Shown here in pieces: positions 38,878 to 47,979 of a stretch of DNA of 64,000 bases. Source of the DNA: Providencia alcalifaciens (GTDB lineage Bacteria > Pseudomonadota > Gammaproteobacteria > Enterobacterales > Enterobacteriaceae). The stretch spans positions 744,001 through 808,000 of the forward strand of contig NZ_CP084296.1 of assembly GCF_020271745.1 (NCBI RefSeq). The letters are read 5' to 3'. Under the pieces are notes generated by a model. That model was given only the letters and a program-made list of their open reading frames with translations. It searched no databases and was not told the origin of the DNA. The position numbers and the translations under genes were made by a program. Position 1 is the stretch's first letter; each line of letters starts with the position of its first letter.

Positions 38878-40074
38878 TCACCCCTTAATTCTGATTAAAG
38901 AATTTTTTCTTCTTAAAAATAATGAAAGAAACAATGACAATGAGCTCAACATAACAAAAACACCCACTAGAGAAACATGAAAACTCACCAAATTACTTAT
39001 AATCATAGGCGTTACCCCTCCGATAATAACTGATGCAATGTTATATCCCATACTTAATGTGGTCACATGCCCATCAGCAGGTTTTGTCATTGCGTAATTC
39101 CAATTGCATAAAACCATTGCGGATATAATGAGCATTATTATTTGTGATACAACTGTTATAACCAAACCATAATTAGATATAAAAAAATAAATCGGAATAG
39201 AAAATACAAACGCAAGCTTAACACCATATTCAAATACTTTTCCAGGAGTACTGTATTTATCTGTCAACACACCAACTAAAATTATGAAAAACAATAAAAA
39301 TATAGAAGATGCAATTGAATATACGCTTTTAAACTCATCTAAATTTAATTCTTTAATTATAAAAGATGATGAGAAATTTAATGTATAGAAAATAACTGAA
39401 CCAGGAATAACGATAAGAAAAATATTCAATGATTTAAACCAGTCAATTTTATCTTTCACTTTCTCTATAGGCTGATTCGGTAGTCGGTACCTAAACCAAA
39501 AACAGATGAGTATATTCGCTAATCCTAATAGCAATGGAATGCGCCAGCCAAATTTTTGCATAGATTCAGCATCTAAAATACTTTCAAGTAATAAGACAAT
39601 CGCTAGTGAACCAATCACGCCGACGACAGCACTCCCTGTCAGCAAACCCGATATGCGCCCCCGTTCATGAGGCTGAGAGTCTTTATATAAATAAGTCGAT
39701 AATGATGGAGCCTCACCTGCATAGCTAAAAGATAATGCCATTTGAAGTATTAAAATTACTAATGGCGCATATGCTCCAAGCAAATGAATTGGAAGTAGCC
39801 CCATCATCAGTGTTGCACTACCTGTAATAATACTCACTAAAATTAACGCAGATTTTTTACCTACTTTATCTGCATATCGTCCTATAACATATCCGCCAAT
39901 TGGACGCATAAGAAAACGTAACGCAAAGATTGCCCAAACCATTTCCGTTGCTTGTTGATAACCTAGCCGAGCCAATTCTGCACTTAAATACGATGAAATA
40001 GCTGCAAAAATAGCAAGATCATAAAACTCTAAAGCATTGCCTGTCACTGCGCCAAATCTTAACTTCCATTTCAT
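38878..40074 (-). CDS. MHS-family (ProP/ShiA-like) MFS transporter, copy 2
   Basis: A 398-residue, 12-helix symporter whose N-terminus 'MKWKLRFGAVTGNALEFYDL' and motif 'RPIGGYVIGRYADKVGKKSAL' parallel the copy at 36865-38058. The second halves have diverged more. AAGGAA precedes its start, and it lies 44 bp after its own regulator and 3 bp before the next. Its substrate is unknown. Together the four genes form two tandem regulator-transporter cassettes, AT-rich compared with the flanking frd and gdx genes. Confidence 0.85.
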   Translation of the reverse strand: MKWKLRFGAVTGNALEFYDLAIFAAISSYLSAELARLGYQQATEMVWAIFALRFLMRPIGGYVIGRYADKVGKKSALILVSIITGSATLMMGLLPIHLLGAYAPLVILILQMALSFSYAGEAPSLSTYLYKDSQPHERGRISGLLTGSAVVGVIGSLAIVLLLESILDAESMQKFGWRIPLLLGLANILICFWFRYRLPNQPIEKVKDKIDWFKSLNIFLIVIPGSVIFYTLNFSSSFIIKELNLDEFKSVYSIASSIFLLFFIILVGVLTDKYSTPGKVFEYGVKLAFVFSIPIYFFISNYGLVITVVSQIIMLIISAMVLCNWNYAMTKPADGHVTTLSMGYNIASVIIGGVTPMIISNLVSFHVSLVGVFVMLSSLSLFLSLFLRRKNSLIRIKG

Positions 40075-40118
40075 AAGTTAATTCCTTTTCCTTATAGAAA
40101 TTCGATGAAATCTATTTA

Positions 40119-40874
40119 TTACAACTCAATCCCACCCAAACTGTTCAATGTAATACAGTGTTCCTCCATAACATTGAATAATTTATTATTAACTTCACCT
40201 TTATACTTTAATTTATCCTTAATATTTTCAACCCTTAAAGTTTCAATAGCTTCTGTACAGCCTTGAATTTGGCTAATCTCTTTTATACTCCGATGAGAAA
40301 GTAATAATTTAACCGTCAAAATTTCTCTATTTGAAAAGGAGATATTGCCGAATCGAATATAATCATGAACTTCCTTTATTCCTCTAAGTGAATTTTCATT
40401 TTGTATTACATTTATTTCCTGCCTAATTGGAATTGGAACATACCCATCTTCATTCCATTTTTCATAAGCGTAACTCGCCATTACTGTTCGCCACTTACAT
40501 AGTGATAGTAAATCCAAAGATGGCACCGTTTCGAAAGAATTAACTGAGAGTATTTCGAAGACATTATTATATCGATTACAAAAATCTATTTTTTTATTTT
40601 TAAAGTCCAACTTTGATAATATTTCCCTGTAAGCATTCGAATAGTTTTTCCAATATTGAATTCCCACATGCAATCTTTCATCTAAATTCAAGTCCATATC
40701 TTCATGCCAATAAATCAATTGCCATTCATAATTACTTGACAGTGCATATATTTTTTTATTATCAACATCTACTACAGTATAATGAACATCAAAACTATCC
40801 CAATCAAAATAATTAAATAAATCCTTTCTCATATTTTTACTCAAAGCTTCCATTTCAATGCTTTCTACATTCAT
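40119..40874 (-). CDS. LuxR-type HTH regulator with undescribed N-terminal domain, copy 2
   Basis: A 251-residue paralogue of the protein at 38110-38874. It has the same 'NYFDW', 'LSSNYEW', 'YWKNYS' and 'FEILSVNS' marks in the N-terminal domain and 'RFGNISFSNREILTVKLLLS' then 'KEISQIQGCTEA' in the C-terminal HTH. It is the first gene of the four-gene unit, so its promoter in 40875-41096 may drive everything. Codon use is very AT-rich, suggesting acquisition. The signal it senses is unknown. Confidence 0.65.
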   Translation of the reverse strand: MNVESIEMEALSKNMRKDLFNYFDWDSFDVHYTVVDVDNKKIYALSSNYEWQLIYWHEDMDLNLDERLHVGIQYWKNYSNAYREILSKLDFKNKKIDFCNRYNNVFEILSVNSFETVPSLDLLSLCKWRTVMASYAYEKWNEDGYVPIPIRQEINVIQNENSLRGIKEVHDYIRFGNISFSNREILTVKLLLSHRSIKEISQIQGCTEAIETLRVENIKDKLKYKGEVNNKLFNVMEEHCITLNSLGGIEL

Positions 40875-41096
40875 TTTATACCTCTACCAAGAATTAAATT
40901 AAAAATACACCAATGGAAAATTAACGACATATCTTTAACATAGAAATTTTTCATGTCAAAGATTAATTTAATTGACATTTAAAAAGATAATTTATTTTTT
41001 TAATTTAATATCCCAGAAAAACCCTACGGTGAATTTAATTAAAATATATTTAATTAAATTTAATAATTAATTATTTTAGAATTATTGGAGAATAAT

Positions 41097-41339
41097 ATGA
41101 AACAAGATTGGCATCCTGCGGACATTATTGCCGCCATTCGAAAGAAAGGAACCACATTATCCGCAATATCAAGATCTGTCGGCTTAAACCCTTCAACATT
41201 GAATAATGCATTGTCACGCCGTTGGCCTAAAGGAGAAAGAATTATTGCTGAGTTTTTAGAAATGGCACCCGATGAAATATGGCCATCTCGTTATTTGCAC
41301 CATCAACCTAAAAGCAAAGAAGTCAGTTCTATTGATTGA
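41097..41339 (+). CDS. Ner/Nlp (SfsB) family winged-helix regulator
   Basis: ATG 41097 with GGAG 6 bases upstream gives 80 residues. 'DIIAAIRKKGTTLSAISRSV' and 'NPSTLNNALSRRWPKGERII' are the DNA-binding signature of the Mu Ner / E. coli SfsB (Nlp) family. Such proteins derive from phage repressors but are common as chromosomal genes. It is divergent from the regulator/MHS block, so it might regulate that block; this is inference from position. Confidence 0.8.
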   Translation: MKQDWHPADIIAAIRKKGTTLSAISRSVGLNPSTLNNALSRRWPKGERIIAEFLEMAPDEIWPSRYLHHQPKSKEVSSID

Positions 41340-41398
41340 GGAAACAAAACAAATATAACGACCATGTTATTTAAATTATATTATGCTGCAATGGCCCA

Positions 41399-41424
41399 AA
41401 CGGGTGAACCATCGCTCACCCGTT
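41399..41424. terminator. Hairpin between the Ner-like gene and gdx
   Basis: AACGGGTGA and TCACCCGTT form a 9-bp stem between convergent genes; the T tracts are modest on both strands. Confidence 0.65.
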
Positions 41425-41439
41425 CTTATTCTCATAGGC

Positions 41440-41754
41440 TTAACTAGAAAGTTTTAACCCAATTAGCCCCATCACAATCAAGCCAAGGCTCAATAAGCGG
41501 AACATATTGGCGGATTCGCCAAGGAAAATAATCCCGAAAATTGCGGTACCAACAGCACCGATACCCGTCCAAATCGCGTAAGCAGTTCCTGCAGGTAAGT
41601 CACGCATCGCATAAGCGAGTAAGCCCATGCTGGCGATAATGGCGGCGATAGTGATAACACTTGGGGTTAGGCGCGTAAAACCATGGGTATACTTTAAACC
41701 CACTGCCCAAACAACTTCTAATAAACCGGCAAATAATAAGATGATCCAAGCCAT
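41440..41754 (-). CDS. gdx: Guanidinium exporter Gdx (SugE), SMR family
   Basis: A 104-residue, four-helix small multidrug resistance protein. Glu13 in '[15 protein letters not shown]' is the central coupling residue, and '[11 protein letters not shown]' marks the SugE/Gdx subgroup rather than EmrE. It exports guanidinium in exchange for protons as an antiparallel dimer. The guanidine-II riboswitch directly upstream confirms the functional class. ACGGAG lies before the ATG. Confidence 0.95.
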   Translation of the reverse strand: MAWIILLFAGLLEVVWAVGLKYTHGFTRLTPSVITIAAIIASMGLLAYAMRDLPAGTAYAIWTGIGAVGTAIFGIIFLGESANMFRLLSLGLIVMGLIGLKLSS

Positions 41755-41775
41755 GGTGGATGTACTCCGTCAACT

Positions 41776-41826
41776 TCTCGGGGTCGTCCCCATTACTTAA
41801 ACGTGATGGTTTCAGGTCGTCCTGAA
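41776..41826 (-). promoter_or_regulatory. Guanidine-II (mini-ykkC) riboswitch
   Basis: Reading the minus strand, two hairpins with identical ACGA loops occur in tandem: TTCAGG-ACGA-CCTGAA (41826-41811) and GGGG-ACGA-CCCC (41791-41780). They are joined by about 19 bases and followed by the gdx Shine-Dalgarno. Paired ACGR-loop stems define the guanidine-II class, where ligand binding promotes loop-loop kissing and frees the ribosome site. Confidence 0.9.
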
Positions 41827-42022
41827 CACGCGAAATGAAACCGTATTATAAACGTTCAATTTCAGAGACTCAAGTCACTTAAAATAATAATTAACGCTAA
41901 ATTAACACCCATATTTATCCTATTCATGCTGAATTTGAGTCCTGACATGCAATATCGTCGCACAAATCCCAAAGCACAGGTAAAGTAGAGGTCCACCGCC
42001 AATTCTGTACCGAGAAAACACC

Positions 42023-42928
42023 ATGCGAATCAAAGATATATTACTTGCCCTGTGTGTCGTGATTATTTGGGGCGTCAACTTCGTGATCATCAAACTTGGC
42101 GTAACCGCCTTACCCCCACTACTCCTCGGTGCCTTACGTTTTGTGTTTGTGGCTTTCCCTGCTATTTTTCTATTCAAGCGCCCCAAAATTCCGCTGAAGC
42201 TATTACTGATTTATGGGCTAACCATTAGCTTTGGGCAGTTTGCATTTCTATTTTGTGCCTTGCGTGTGGGTATGCCAGCAGGGATTGCCTCAGTGATTTT
42301 ACAATCACAAGCTTTCTTCACGATCTTGCTCGGTGCCGTGATCCTTAAAGAATCCCTACAGCCAACCCATTTTCTCGGTATGTTTATCGCTATCGCTGGG
42401 CTTGGGATTTTAGCCAATGGCGCAACCTCTGGCGGCATCGATGATATCCCCCTGTTAGGCTTGATCTTTATTTTGATCGCAGGGCTCTCTTGGGCGTTTG
42501 GTAATATCACCAACCGCATCATTATGCAGCACCAAGGCGAAGAAAAATGCAGCGCACTTTCCTTGGTCAGTTGGAGTGCCCTAATTCCGATTATTCCTTT
42601 CTTATTAAGCTCTTGGATTTTCGAAGGTGAAGATGCCATTGCACAAGGCTTAGCGGGGTTTGATTGGTCTGTGCTCGGCGTGATTTTGTATCTTGCCTAC
42701 CTTTCCACTTTTGTGGGTTATGGATTGTGGGGCGTTCTGCTCGGACGTTATGAGGCTTGGCGCGTCGCACCATTCTCTTTATTGGTGCCCGTTTTTGGGT
42801 TAAGTAGCAGCGCGTTATTCCTTGGTGAGCATATTAACGGCATACAAATTGCTGGGTTAGTTTTGATTATGTTCGGACTAATCACGACACTATTTGGTAA
42901 AAAAATCATTCAGATGATCAGAAAATAA
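42023..42928 (+). CDS. eamA: EamA-family amino-acid metabolite exporter
   Basis: A 301-residue, ten-helix protein with two EamA repeats, similar along its length to E. coli EamA/YdeD (299): 'VIIWGVNFVIIKLGV', 'YGLTISFGQFAFLFCALR', and 'GYGLWGVLLGRYEAWRVAP'. E. coli EamA exports O-acetylserine and cysteine. The start is the ATG at 42023; a clear ribosome site is not seen. A good terminator follows. Confidence 0.85.
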   Translation: MRIKDILLALCVVIIWGVNFVIIKLGVTALPPLLLGALRFVFVAFPAIFLFKRPKIPLKLLLIYGLTISFGQFAFLFCALRVGMPAGIASVILQSQAFFTILLGAVILKESLQPTHFLGMFIAIAGLGILANGATSGGIDDIPLLGLIFILIAGLSWAFGNITNRIIMQHQGEEKCSALSLVSWSALIPIIPFLLSSWIFEGEDAIAQGLAGFDWSVLGVILYLAYLSTFVGYGLWGVLLGRYEAWRVAPFSLLVPVFGLSSSALFLGEHINGIQIAGLVLIMFGLITTLFGKKIIQMIRK

Positions 42929-43277
42929 CCGCTAACATATTAAAATACCGGAAATTTTCTTCCGGTATTTTTTGTCTTTTATATCATTTACAGCCTCCCA
43001 CCCCAAAAAAATAAATTGGAATTATAATCTAAGAAACAATAATTAATCAGAATATAAATTCAATCAATGGATTAACGCTAGACCAAAACAAGATAAAATC
43101 CAATATTAATTTCAATTTTAGTGATGCCAATTGCAATATTGAAATTTATCTACAATTTCAATTAAGTGTCTCGATTTAGCTACTTTTTCTTTTCCGTAAC
43201 TCTCGCTATATCTGTTTGGGTTTTTACTTATATAAATAACTAATAAAGCTCGTTAACGAAATGGATGGGGAAAGGCT
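42929..43277. other. eamA-cstA intergenic region
   Basis: A 349-bp gap with the eamA terminator at its start and an AT-rich cstA leader. No gene is seen. E. coli cstA is CRP-activated and CsrA-repressed; I could not mark a clear CRP palindrome here. Confidence 0.55.
42941..42973 (+). terminator. eamA terminator
   Basis: AAAATACCGGAA and TTCCGGTATTTT form a 12-bp stem with a 6-base loop, followed by more T. Confidence 0.92.
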
Positions 43278-45371
43278 ATGGGTAAACAATTGATTTGGAT
43301 TGTTCTCGCTCTGCTCGGCGCGTTTTCACTCGGTTATATTGCATTAAACCGAGGCGAACAAATTAACGCCCTGTGGATCGTGGTCGCCGCGGTCTGTATT
43401 TATTTGATCGCATATCGTTACTATGGACTGTTTATTGCAAAAAAAGTCCTGCAAGTGGACTCCACTCGTATGACGCCAGCCATTCGTCACAACGATGGTC
43501 TGGATTATGTACCAACCGACAAAAAAGTGTTATTTGGTCACCACTTCGCTGCCATTGCAGGCGCGGGTCCATTAGTGGGGCCTGTACTTGCTGCACAAAT
43601 GGGGTATTTACCGGGTATGCTGTGGCTGCTCGCAGGGGTGGTACTGGCAGGGGCTGTACAAGATTTTATGGTGCTATTCGTTTCAACTCGCCGCGATGGC
43701 CGCTCTTTGGGTGAACTCGTTAAAGAGGAAATGGGTAATACCGCTGGCGTCATTGCATTAATTGCCTGCTTTATGATCATGGTGATTATCCTTGCCGTGC
43801 TCGCGATGATTGTCGTGAAAGCGTTAACACACAGTCCTTGGGGAACTTATACCGTTGCCTTTACCATCCCACTGGCTATTTTTATGGGGATTTATACCCG
43901 CTATATTCGCCCGGGTCGTATTGGTGAAGTTTCTATTATTGGTCTGATTTTCTTAGTTTTTGCGATTATTTCAGGTGGCTGGGTCGCAGAGAGTGAGACA
44001 TGGGCGCCTTATTTTGACTACACTGGCGTACAGCTAACGTGGATGCTAGTTGGCTATGGTTTTGTGGCTGCAGTTCTGCCTGTTTGGCTGTTATTAGCCC
44101 CTCGTGATTATCTTTCTACTTTCTTGAAAATCGGGACAATTATTGGTCTGGCGATTGGTATTTTGATTTTAAATCCAAATCTGCAAATGCCGTCGTTAAC
44201 TAAGTATATTGATGGAACTGGCCCTGTATGGGCAGGGGATTTATTCCCATTCTTATTTATTACTATCGCTTGTGGTGCCGTTTCTGGCTTCCACGCCTTA
44301 ATCTCTTCCGGTACCACACCGAAAATGCTCGCTAATGAAAACCAAGCTTGTTTTATCGGTTATGGCGGGATGTTGATGGAGTCATTCGTGGCTATCATGG
44401 CGTTAGTCGCGGCTTGTGTGATTGACCCGGGCGTTTATTTCGCGATGAACAGCCCAATGGCGATGTTAGCGCCTGCGGGTACCACAGATGTAGTGGCTTC
44501 AGCGGCCCAAGTGGTTAGCAGTTGGGGCTTCCAGATTACCCCTGAACAGTTGACCCAAATTGCCAATGATGTCGGTGAAACCAGTATTATTTCCCGCGCA
44601 GGGGGCGCACCAACCCTCGCAGTAGGTATGGCGTATATTCTTCATGGCGCGCTAGGCGGGTTGATGAATGTGGCATTCTGGTACCACTTCGCCATTTTGT
44701 TTGAAGCGCTGTTTATCCTGACTGCAGTGGATGCCGGAACCCGCGCAGCACGCTTTATGCTGCAAGATTTGCTGGGTGTGATTTCGCCATCCTTGAAAAG
44801 GACGGATTCTCTGCCTGCTAACCTAATAGCCACTGCATTGTGTGTGCTGGCATGGGGATATTTCTTGCATCAGGGCGTCGTTGACCCACTCGGTGGTATT
44901 AACACCTTATGGCCGCTGTTTGGTATCGCCAACCAGATGCTAGCCGGTATGGCATTGATGCTATGCGCGGTCGTTCTGTTCAAGATGAAGCGCCAAGCCT
45001 ATGCATGGGTCGCTCTATTACCAACTTCGTGGCTATTGGTGTGTACAATGACCGCTGGCTGGGAAAAGACCTTCAGTGAAGATGCCCGCGTTGGTTTCTT
45101 AGCGGTCGCGAATAAATTCCAAGCGATGTTAGATAGCGGCAACTTGCCACCGCAATATACGGAATCACAGTTAACTCAGTTGGTTTTCAATAACCGTTTA
45201 GATGCTGGCTTAACGATTTTCTTTATGATTGTGGTTGTGGTTCTCGCCCTGTTCTCTATCCGTACCGCGTTAAAAGCATTGAAATCTAAGGAACCAACTG
45301 CCAACGAAGTTCCTTACGAACCAATGCCAGCCAACTACGAAGAGATCGTGGCGAATACCCGCCATCATTAA
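43278..45371 (+). CDS. cstA: Carbon starvation protein / pyruvate transporter CstA
   Basis: A 697-residue membrane protein, nearly collinear with E. coli CstA (701): 'LNRGEQINALWIVVA', 'RHNDGLDYVPTDKKVLFGHH', and the C-terminal 'EVPYEPMPANYEEIV'. CstA imports pyruvate (and is linked to peptides) on carbon starvation. The leader just before the ATG reads ATGGATGGGGAAAGG, with two GGA motifs over the Shine-Dalgarno, consistent with the CsrA repression known in E. coli. ybdD follows after an ERIC-like element. Confidence 0.95.
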   Translation: MGKQLIWIVLALLGAFSLGYIALNRGEQINALWIVVAAVCIYLIAYRYYGLFIAKKVLQVDSTRMTPAIRHNDGLDYVPTDKKVLFGHHFAAIAGAGPLVGPVLAAQMGYLPGMLWLLAGVVLAGAVQDFMVLFVSTRRDGRSLGELVKEEMGNTAGVIALIACFMIMVIILAVLAMIVVKALTHSPWGTYTVAFTIPLAIFMGIYTRYIRPGRIGEVSIIGLIFLVFAIISGGWVAESETWAPYFDYTGVQLTWMLVGYGFVAAVLPVWLLLAPRDYLSTFLKIGTIIGLAIGILILNPNLQMPSLTKYIDGTGPVWAGDLFPFLFITIACGAVSGFHALISSGTTPKMLANENQACFIGYGGMLMESFVAIMALVAACVIDPGVYFAMNSPMAMLAPAGTTDVVASAAQVVSSWGFQITPEQLTQIANDVGETSIISRAGGAPTLAVGMAYILHGALGGLMNVAFWYHFAILFEALFILTAVDAGTRAARFMLQDLLGVISPSLKRTDSLPANLIATALCVLAWGYFLHQGVVDPLGGINTLWPLFGIANQMLAGMALMLCAVVLFKMKRQAYAWVALLPTSWLLVCTMTAGWEKTFSEDARVGFLAVANKFQAMLDSGNLPPQYTESQLTQLVFNNRLDAGLTIFFMIVVVVLALFSIRTALKALKSKEPTANEVPYEPMPANYEEIVANTRHH

Positions 45372-45477
45372 TACACCGGAGATTGAGAGCTGAGCAATTT
45401 TGTTTTAAATATTTTTCAAAACTCACTCTCTTTCTCCAAAATCGCTAGCTACAGTGCAATCCTCTAAATAGTTTGTA

Positions 45478-45583
45478 TTGTAGCTAGGCAGCAAACGAGG
45501 ATATCCCTAGGAGCATACACAAGTATGTGACTAGGGTAGCCAAGTGAAGCTAACAACGCGACAAAACAAAATATGACGAGGAT
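45478..45583 (+). repeat. ERIC-like (IRU) repeat between cstA and ybdD
   Basis: The segment with GGAGCATACACAAGTATGTG and then ACTAGGGTAGCCAAGTGAAG and CTAACAACGCGACAAAACAA closely follows the ERIC core (AGTAAGTGACTGGGGTGAGCG ... AGCCAACAACGC ... TATGACG). The right end TATGACGAGG is present; the left inverted end is diverged or missing. The centre can fold into a hairpin (CATACACAAGTATG). Its right end supplies the GACGAGG ribosome site of ybdD. Confidence 0.7.
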
Positions 45584-45585
45584 TT

Positions 45586-45789
45586 ATGTTTGGAAACTTA
45601 GGGAAAGCGGCCCGTTACTTAGGCCAAGCCGCCAAAATGATGGTCGGCGTCCCCGACTACGACAACTACGTCGCTCACATGCAACGCACCCATCCTGACC
45701 AAACGCCGATGACTTATGAAGAGTTTTTCAAAGAGCGGCAGGATGCTCGCTACGGTGGTAAGGGTAAAGGCGGGTTTAAATGTTGTTAA
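45586..45789 (+). CDS. ybdD: YbdD/YjiX family small protein (DUF466)
   Basis: A 67-residue cytosolic protein of the family that always accompanies CstA/BtsT transporters: '[19 protein letters not shown]' near residue 19 and a C-terminal 'KGGFKCC'. Members appear to be needed for full CstA-type pyruvate transport, but the mechanism is not known. The gene is 214 bp after cstA because of the ERIC element. Confidence 0.9.
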   Translation: MFGNLGKAARYLGQAAKMMVGVPDYDNYVAHMQRTHPDQTPMTYEEFFKERQDARYGGKGKGGFKCC

Positions 45790-45816
45790 TCATTGCTCTG
45801 TCCGAGCCCCACAAAT

Positions 45817-45852
45817 AAAAAAGCCGAATACAGTGCGAAACTGCATTCGGCT
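45817..45852 (-). terminator. efp terminator
   Basis: AGCCGAATACAGT (45822-45834) pairs with ACTGCATTCGGCT (45840-45852) with one mismatch; on the minus strand T6 follows. It may also end the cstA-ybdD message. Confidence 0.88.
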
Positions 45853-45906
45853 CTTCTTGATCTCACTTCACCACTCACTATAATGGCGGGCTTGATCTGT
45901 CGGCGA

Positions 45907-46473
45907 TTATTTTACGCGTGAAACGTATTCGCCTGAACGAGTGTCAACTTTGATCACTTCGCCAATCTGAACGAACAGAGGAACTTTAACCACTGCACCA
46001 GTGCTTAACGTTGCTGGTTTACCACCAGTACCTGCTGTATCGCCTTTCAGACCTGGATCTGTTTCAACAACTTCTAACTCAACGAAGTTAGGTGGTGTAA
46101 CCGCGATTGGGCGACCATCCCACAGAGTTAAAATACACTCAGCTTGGTCGATCAGCCATTTGTCGTTATCACCGATAGCTTTAGCATCTGCTGCCAGCTG
46201 TTCGAAAGTTTCGTTGTTCATGAAGTGCCAGAACTCACCGTCGTTGTACAGGTAAGTTAAGTTCATATCCATGACATCTGCACCTTCGCAAGAGTCAGTA
46301 GATTTAAAGGTTTTTTCCAACAACTTGTTAGAAAGCAGTTTACGCAGACGAACGCGTGCGAACGCTTGACCTTTACCCGGTTTAACGAATTCACTTTCAA
46401 GAATTGCACACGGCTCACCATCTAACATGATTTTAAGACCTGAGCGGAATTCATTGGTACTATAAGTAGCCAT
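45907..46473 (-). CDS. efp: Translation elongation factor P
   Basis: A 188-residue three-domain OB protein, the exact E. coli length. Lys34 in '[11 protein letters not shown]' is the site modified with beta-lysine by EpmA/EpmB, and '[20 protein letters not shown]' marks domain III. It rescues ribosomes stalled at polyproline. It is divergent from epmB with 42 bp between. Confidence 0.98.
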   Translation of the reverse strand: MATYSTNEFRSGLKIMLDGEPCAILESEFVKPGKGQAFARVRLRKLLSNKLLEKTFKSTDSCEGADVMDMNLTYLYNDGEFWHFMNNETFEQLAADAKAIGDNDKWLIDQAECILTLWDGRPIAVTPPNFVELEVVETDPGLKGDTAGTGGKPATLSTGAVVKVPLFVQIGEVIKVDTRSGEYVSRVK

Positions 46474-46515
46474 GGAGATCCTCTATTTATAAACTAAAAA
46501 TGGCATAGCCAAAAA

Positions 46516-47544
46516 ATGGTCGATATTATAACTCAAAATACCTCATCCAGAGAAGTCTGGATACAACAACTTGCCGAAGCAGTCACTAATCCGGATGAAT
46601 TGCTGCAATTACTAAACTTAGAAGACCATCAGCCATCGCGAGAAGGTCATGAAGCACGTAAGTTATTCCCCTTACGCGTTCCGCGTCCTTTTATTTCTCG
46701 AATGAAAAAAGGTGATCCACTAGACCCTCTGTTATTGCAAGTATTAACCGCAAAAGCAGAGTTCGATATACATCCAGGTTTTTCTACTGATCCACTAGAA
46801 GAGCAGGATAACGCGATCCCGAGTTTACTCCACAAGTACCGTAACCGCGCATTAATGCTGGTTAAAGGGGGTTGTGCAGTGAACTGTCGATACTGCTTTC
46901 GCCGGCATTTTCCTTATGAAGATAACAAAGGAAATAAAAATAACTGGTTGATGGCTGTGGATTATATAAAAAACCACAGTGAACTCAATGAAATCATCTT
47001 CTCTGGCGGTGATCCATTAATGGCAAAAGACCACGAACTTGACTGGTTAATTAGCCAACTTGAGGAAATTCCACATATTACGCGCTTGCGAATTCATTCT
47101 CGCTTACCGGTGGTGATCCCTGAAAGAATTACAGATACCCTATGCCAGCGCTTATCCCAGTCACGTTTGCAGGTCATTATGGTGACCCACGTTAACCACG
47201 CTAACGAGATTGATGATGAGTTTACGAAAGCGATGCAGAGATTAAAACGCGCGGGCGTCACGCTACTCAACCAAAGCGTATTACTCCGCCAAGTTAATGA
47301 CAATGTCACTGCGTTGGCAAACCTGAGCAATGCCCTATTTGATGCGGGAATTTTACCGTATTACTTGCATGTGCTCGATAAAGTCCAAGGCGCAGCCCAC
47401 TTCTTAGTGAGTGATATTGAAGCACGACAATTAATTCGTGAATTGTTAAGTCAGGTTTCAGGGTATTTAGTGCCGAAATTAGCGAGAGAAATTGGCGGAG
47501 AGCCAAGCAAAACCTTGCTCGATTTAAACTTACGTCAAAGCTAG
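46516..47544 (+). CDS. epmB: EF-P post-translational modification lysine 2,3-aminomutase EpmB
   Basis: A 342-residue radical-SAM enzyme with the cluster motif 'CAVNCRYC' (Cys120, 124, 127) and 'FSGGDPLMAKD' for SAM binding; the PLP lysine lies toward the C-terminus. It turns (S)-alpha-lysine into (R)-beta-lysine for EpmA. The gene is divergent from efp, the usual arrangement. Confidence 0.95.
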   Translation: MVDIITQNTSSREVWIQQLAEAVTNPDELLQLLNLEDHQPSREGHEARKLFPLRVPRPFISRMKKGDPLDPLLLQVLTAKAEFDIHPGFSTDPLEEQDNAIPSLLHKYRNRALMLVKGGCAVNCRYCFRRHFPYEDNKGNKNNWLMAVDYIKNHSELNEIIFSGGDPLMAKDHELDWLISQLEEIPHITRLRIHSRLPVVIPERITDTLCQRLSQSRLQVIMVTHVNHANEIDDEFTKAMQRLKRAGVTLLNQSVLLRQVNDNVTALANLSNALFDAGILPYYLHVLDKVQGAAHFLVSDIEARQLIRELLSQVSGYLVPKLAREIGGEPSKTLLDLNLRQS

Positions 47545-47579
47545 CATAAGTTAATAGACATAGAAGTTTATAGGTATAA

Positions 47580-47607
47580 AAAAACCCGCTTAACTGATTA
47601 AGCGGGT
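47580..47607 (-). terminator. yjeI terminator (between convergent epmB and yjeI)
   Basis: ACCCGCTTAA-CTGA-TTAAGCGGGT, with T7 on the minus strand. Confidence 0.9.
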
Positions 47608-47622
47608 CTTATTGATGCATTA

Positions 47623-47979
47623 TTATTGACACTTATAAACTTGGCCAACCATTTTGCTATCAACAGGAACAAAGCTAGACAAGACAGTTTCGCTTGGGCT
47701 TGATGCACCAAAAATTACGTTACCACCCATTGCAGCAGCTTTGTTACGTAAATCATTTGCTGCGCCGCGCATAGAGCTAGAATCATTATTAACGCCGCTC
47801 AACCAGTTGCTTTGAGTTCCAGTGACTTGACCAAGAAGTTGGCATTCGCTTCCAGGTTGATTTTCAACAAAACGAACTTGTGAGCCTGCCGCAGTCAGAT
47901 CATTGGTTGATGTACAACCTGCTAAAGTTAGTAATGCAGCAGCACCAAGCAAGACTTTAATTCGCATGTTTTCCCTCAT
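47623..47979 (-). CDS. yjeI: YjeI-like DUF4156 lipoprotein
   Basis: A 118-residue secreted lipoprotein: a signal peptide with lipobox 'LTLAGC' (Cys at about residue 22), then 'GSECQLLGQVTG' and 'RNKAAAMGGNVIFGASSP', as in the DUF4156 family. The function is unknown. In E. coli, yjeI lies just after groEL; here the two are separated by about 9.8 kb of accessory genes. Confidence 0.85.
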   Translation of the reverse strand: MRENMRIKVLLGAAALLTLAGCTSTNDLTAAGSQVRFVENQPGSECQLLGQVTGTQSNWLSGVNNDSSSMRGAANDLRNKAAAMGGNVIFGASSPSETVLSSFVPVDSKMVGQVYKCQ

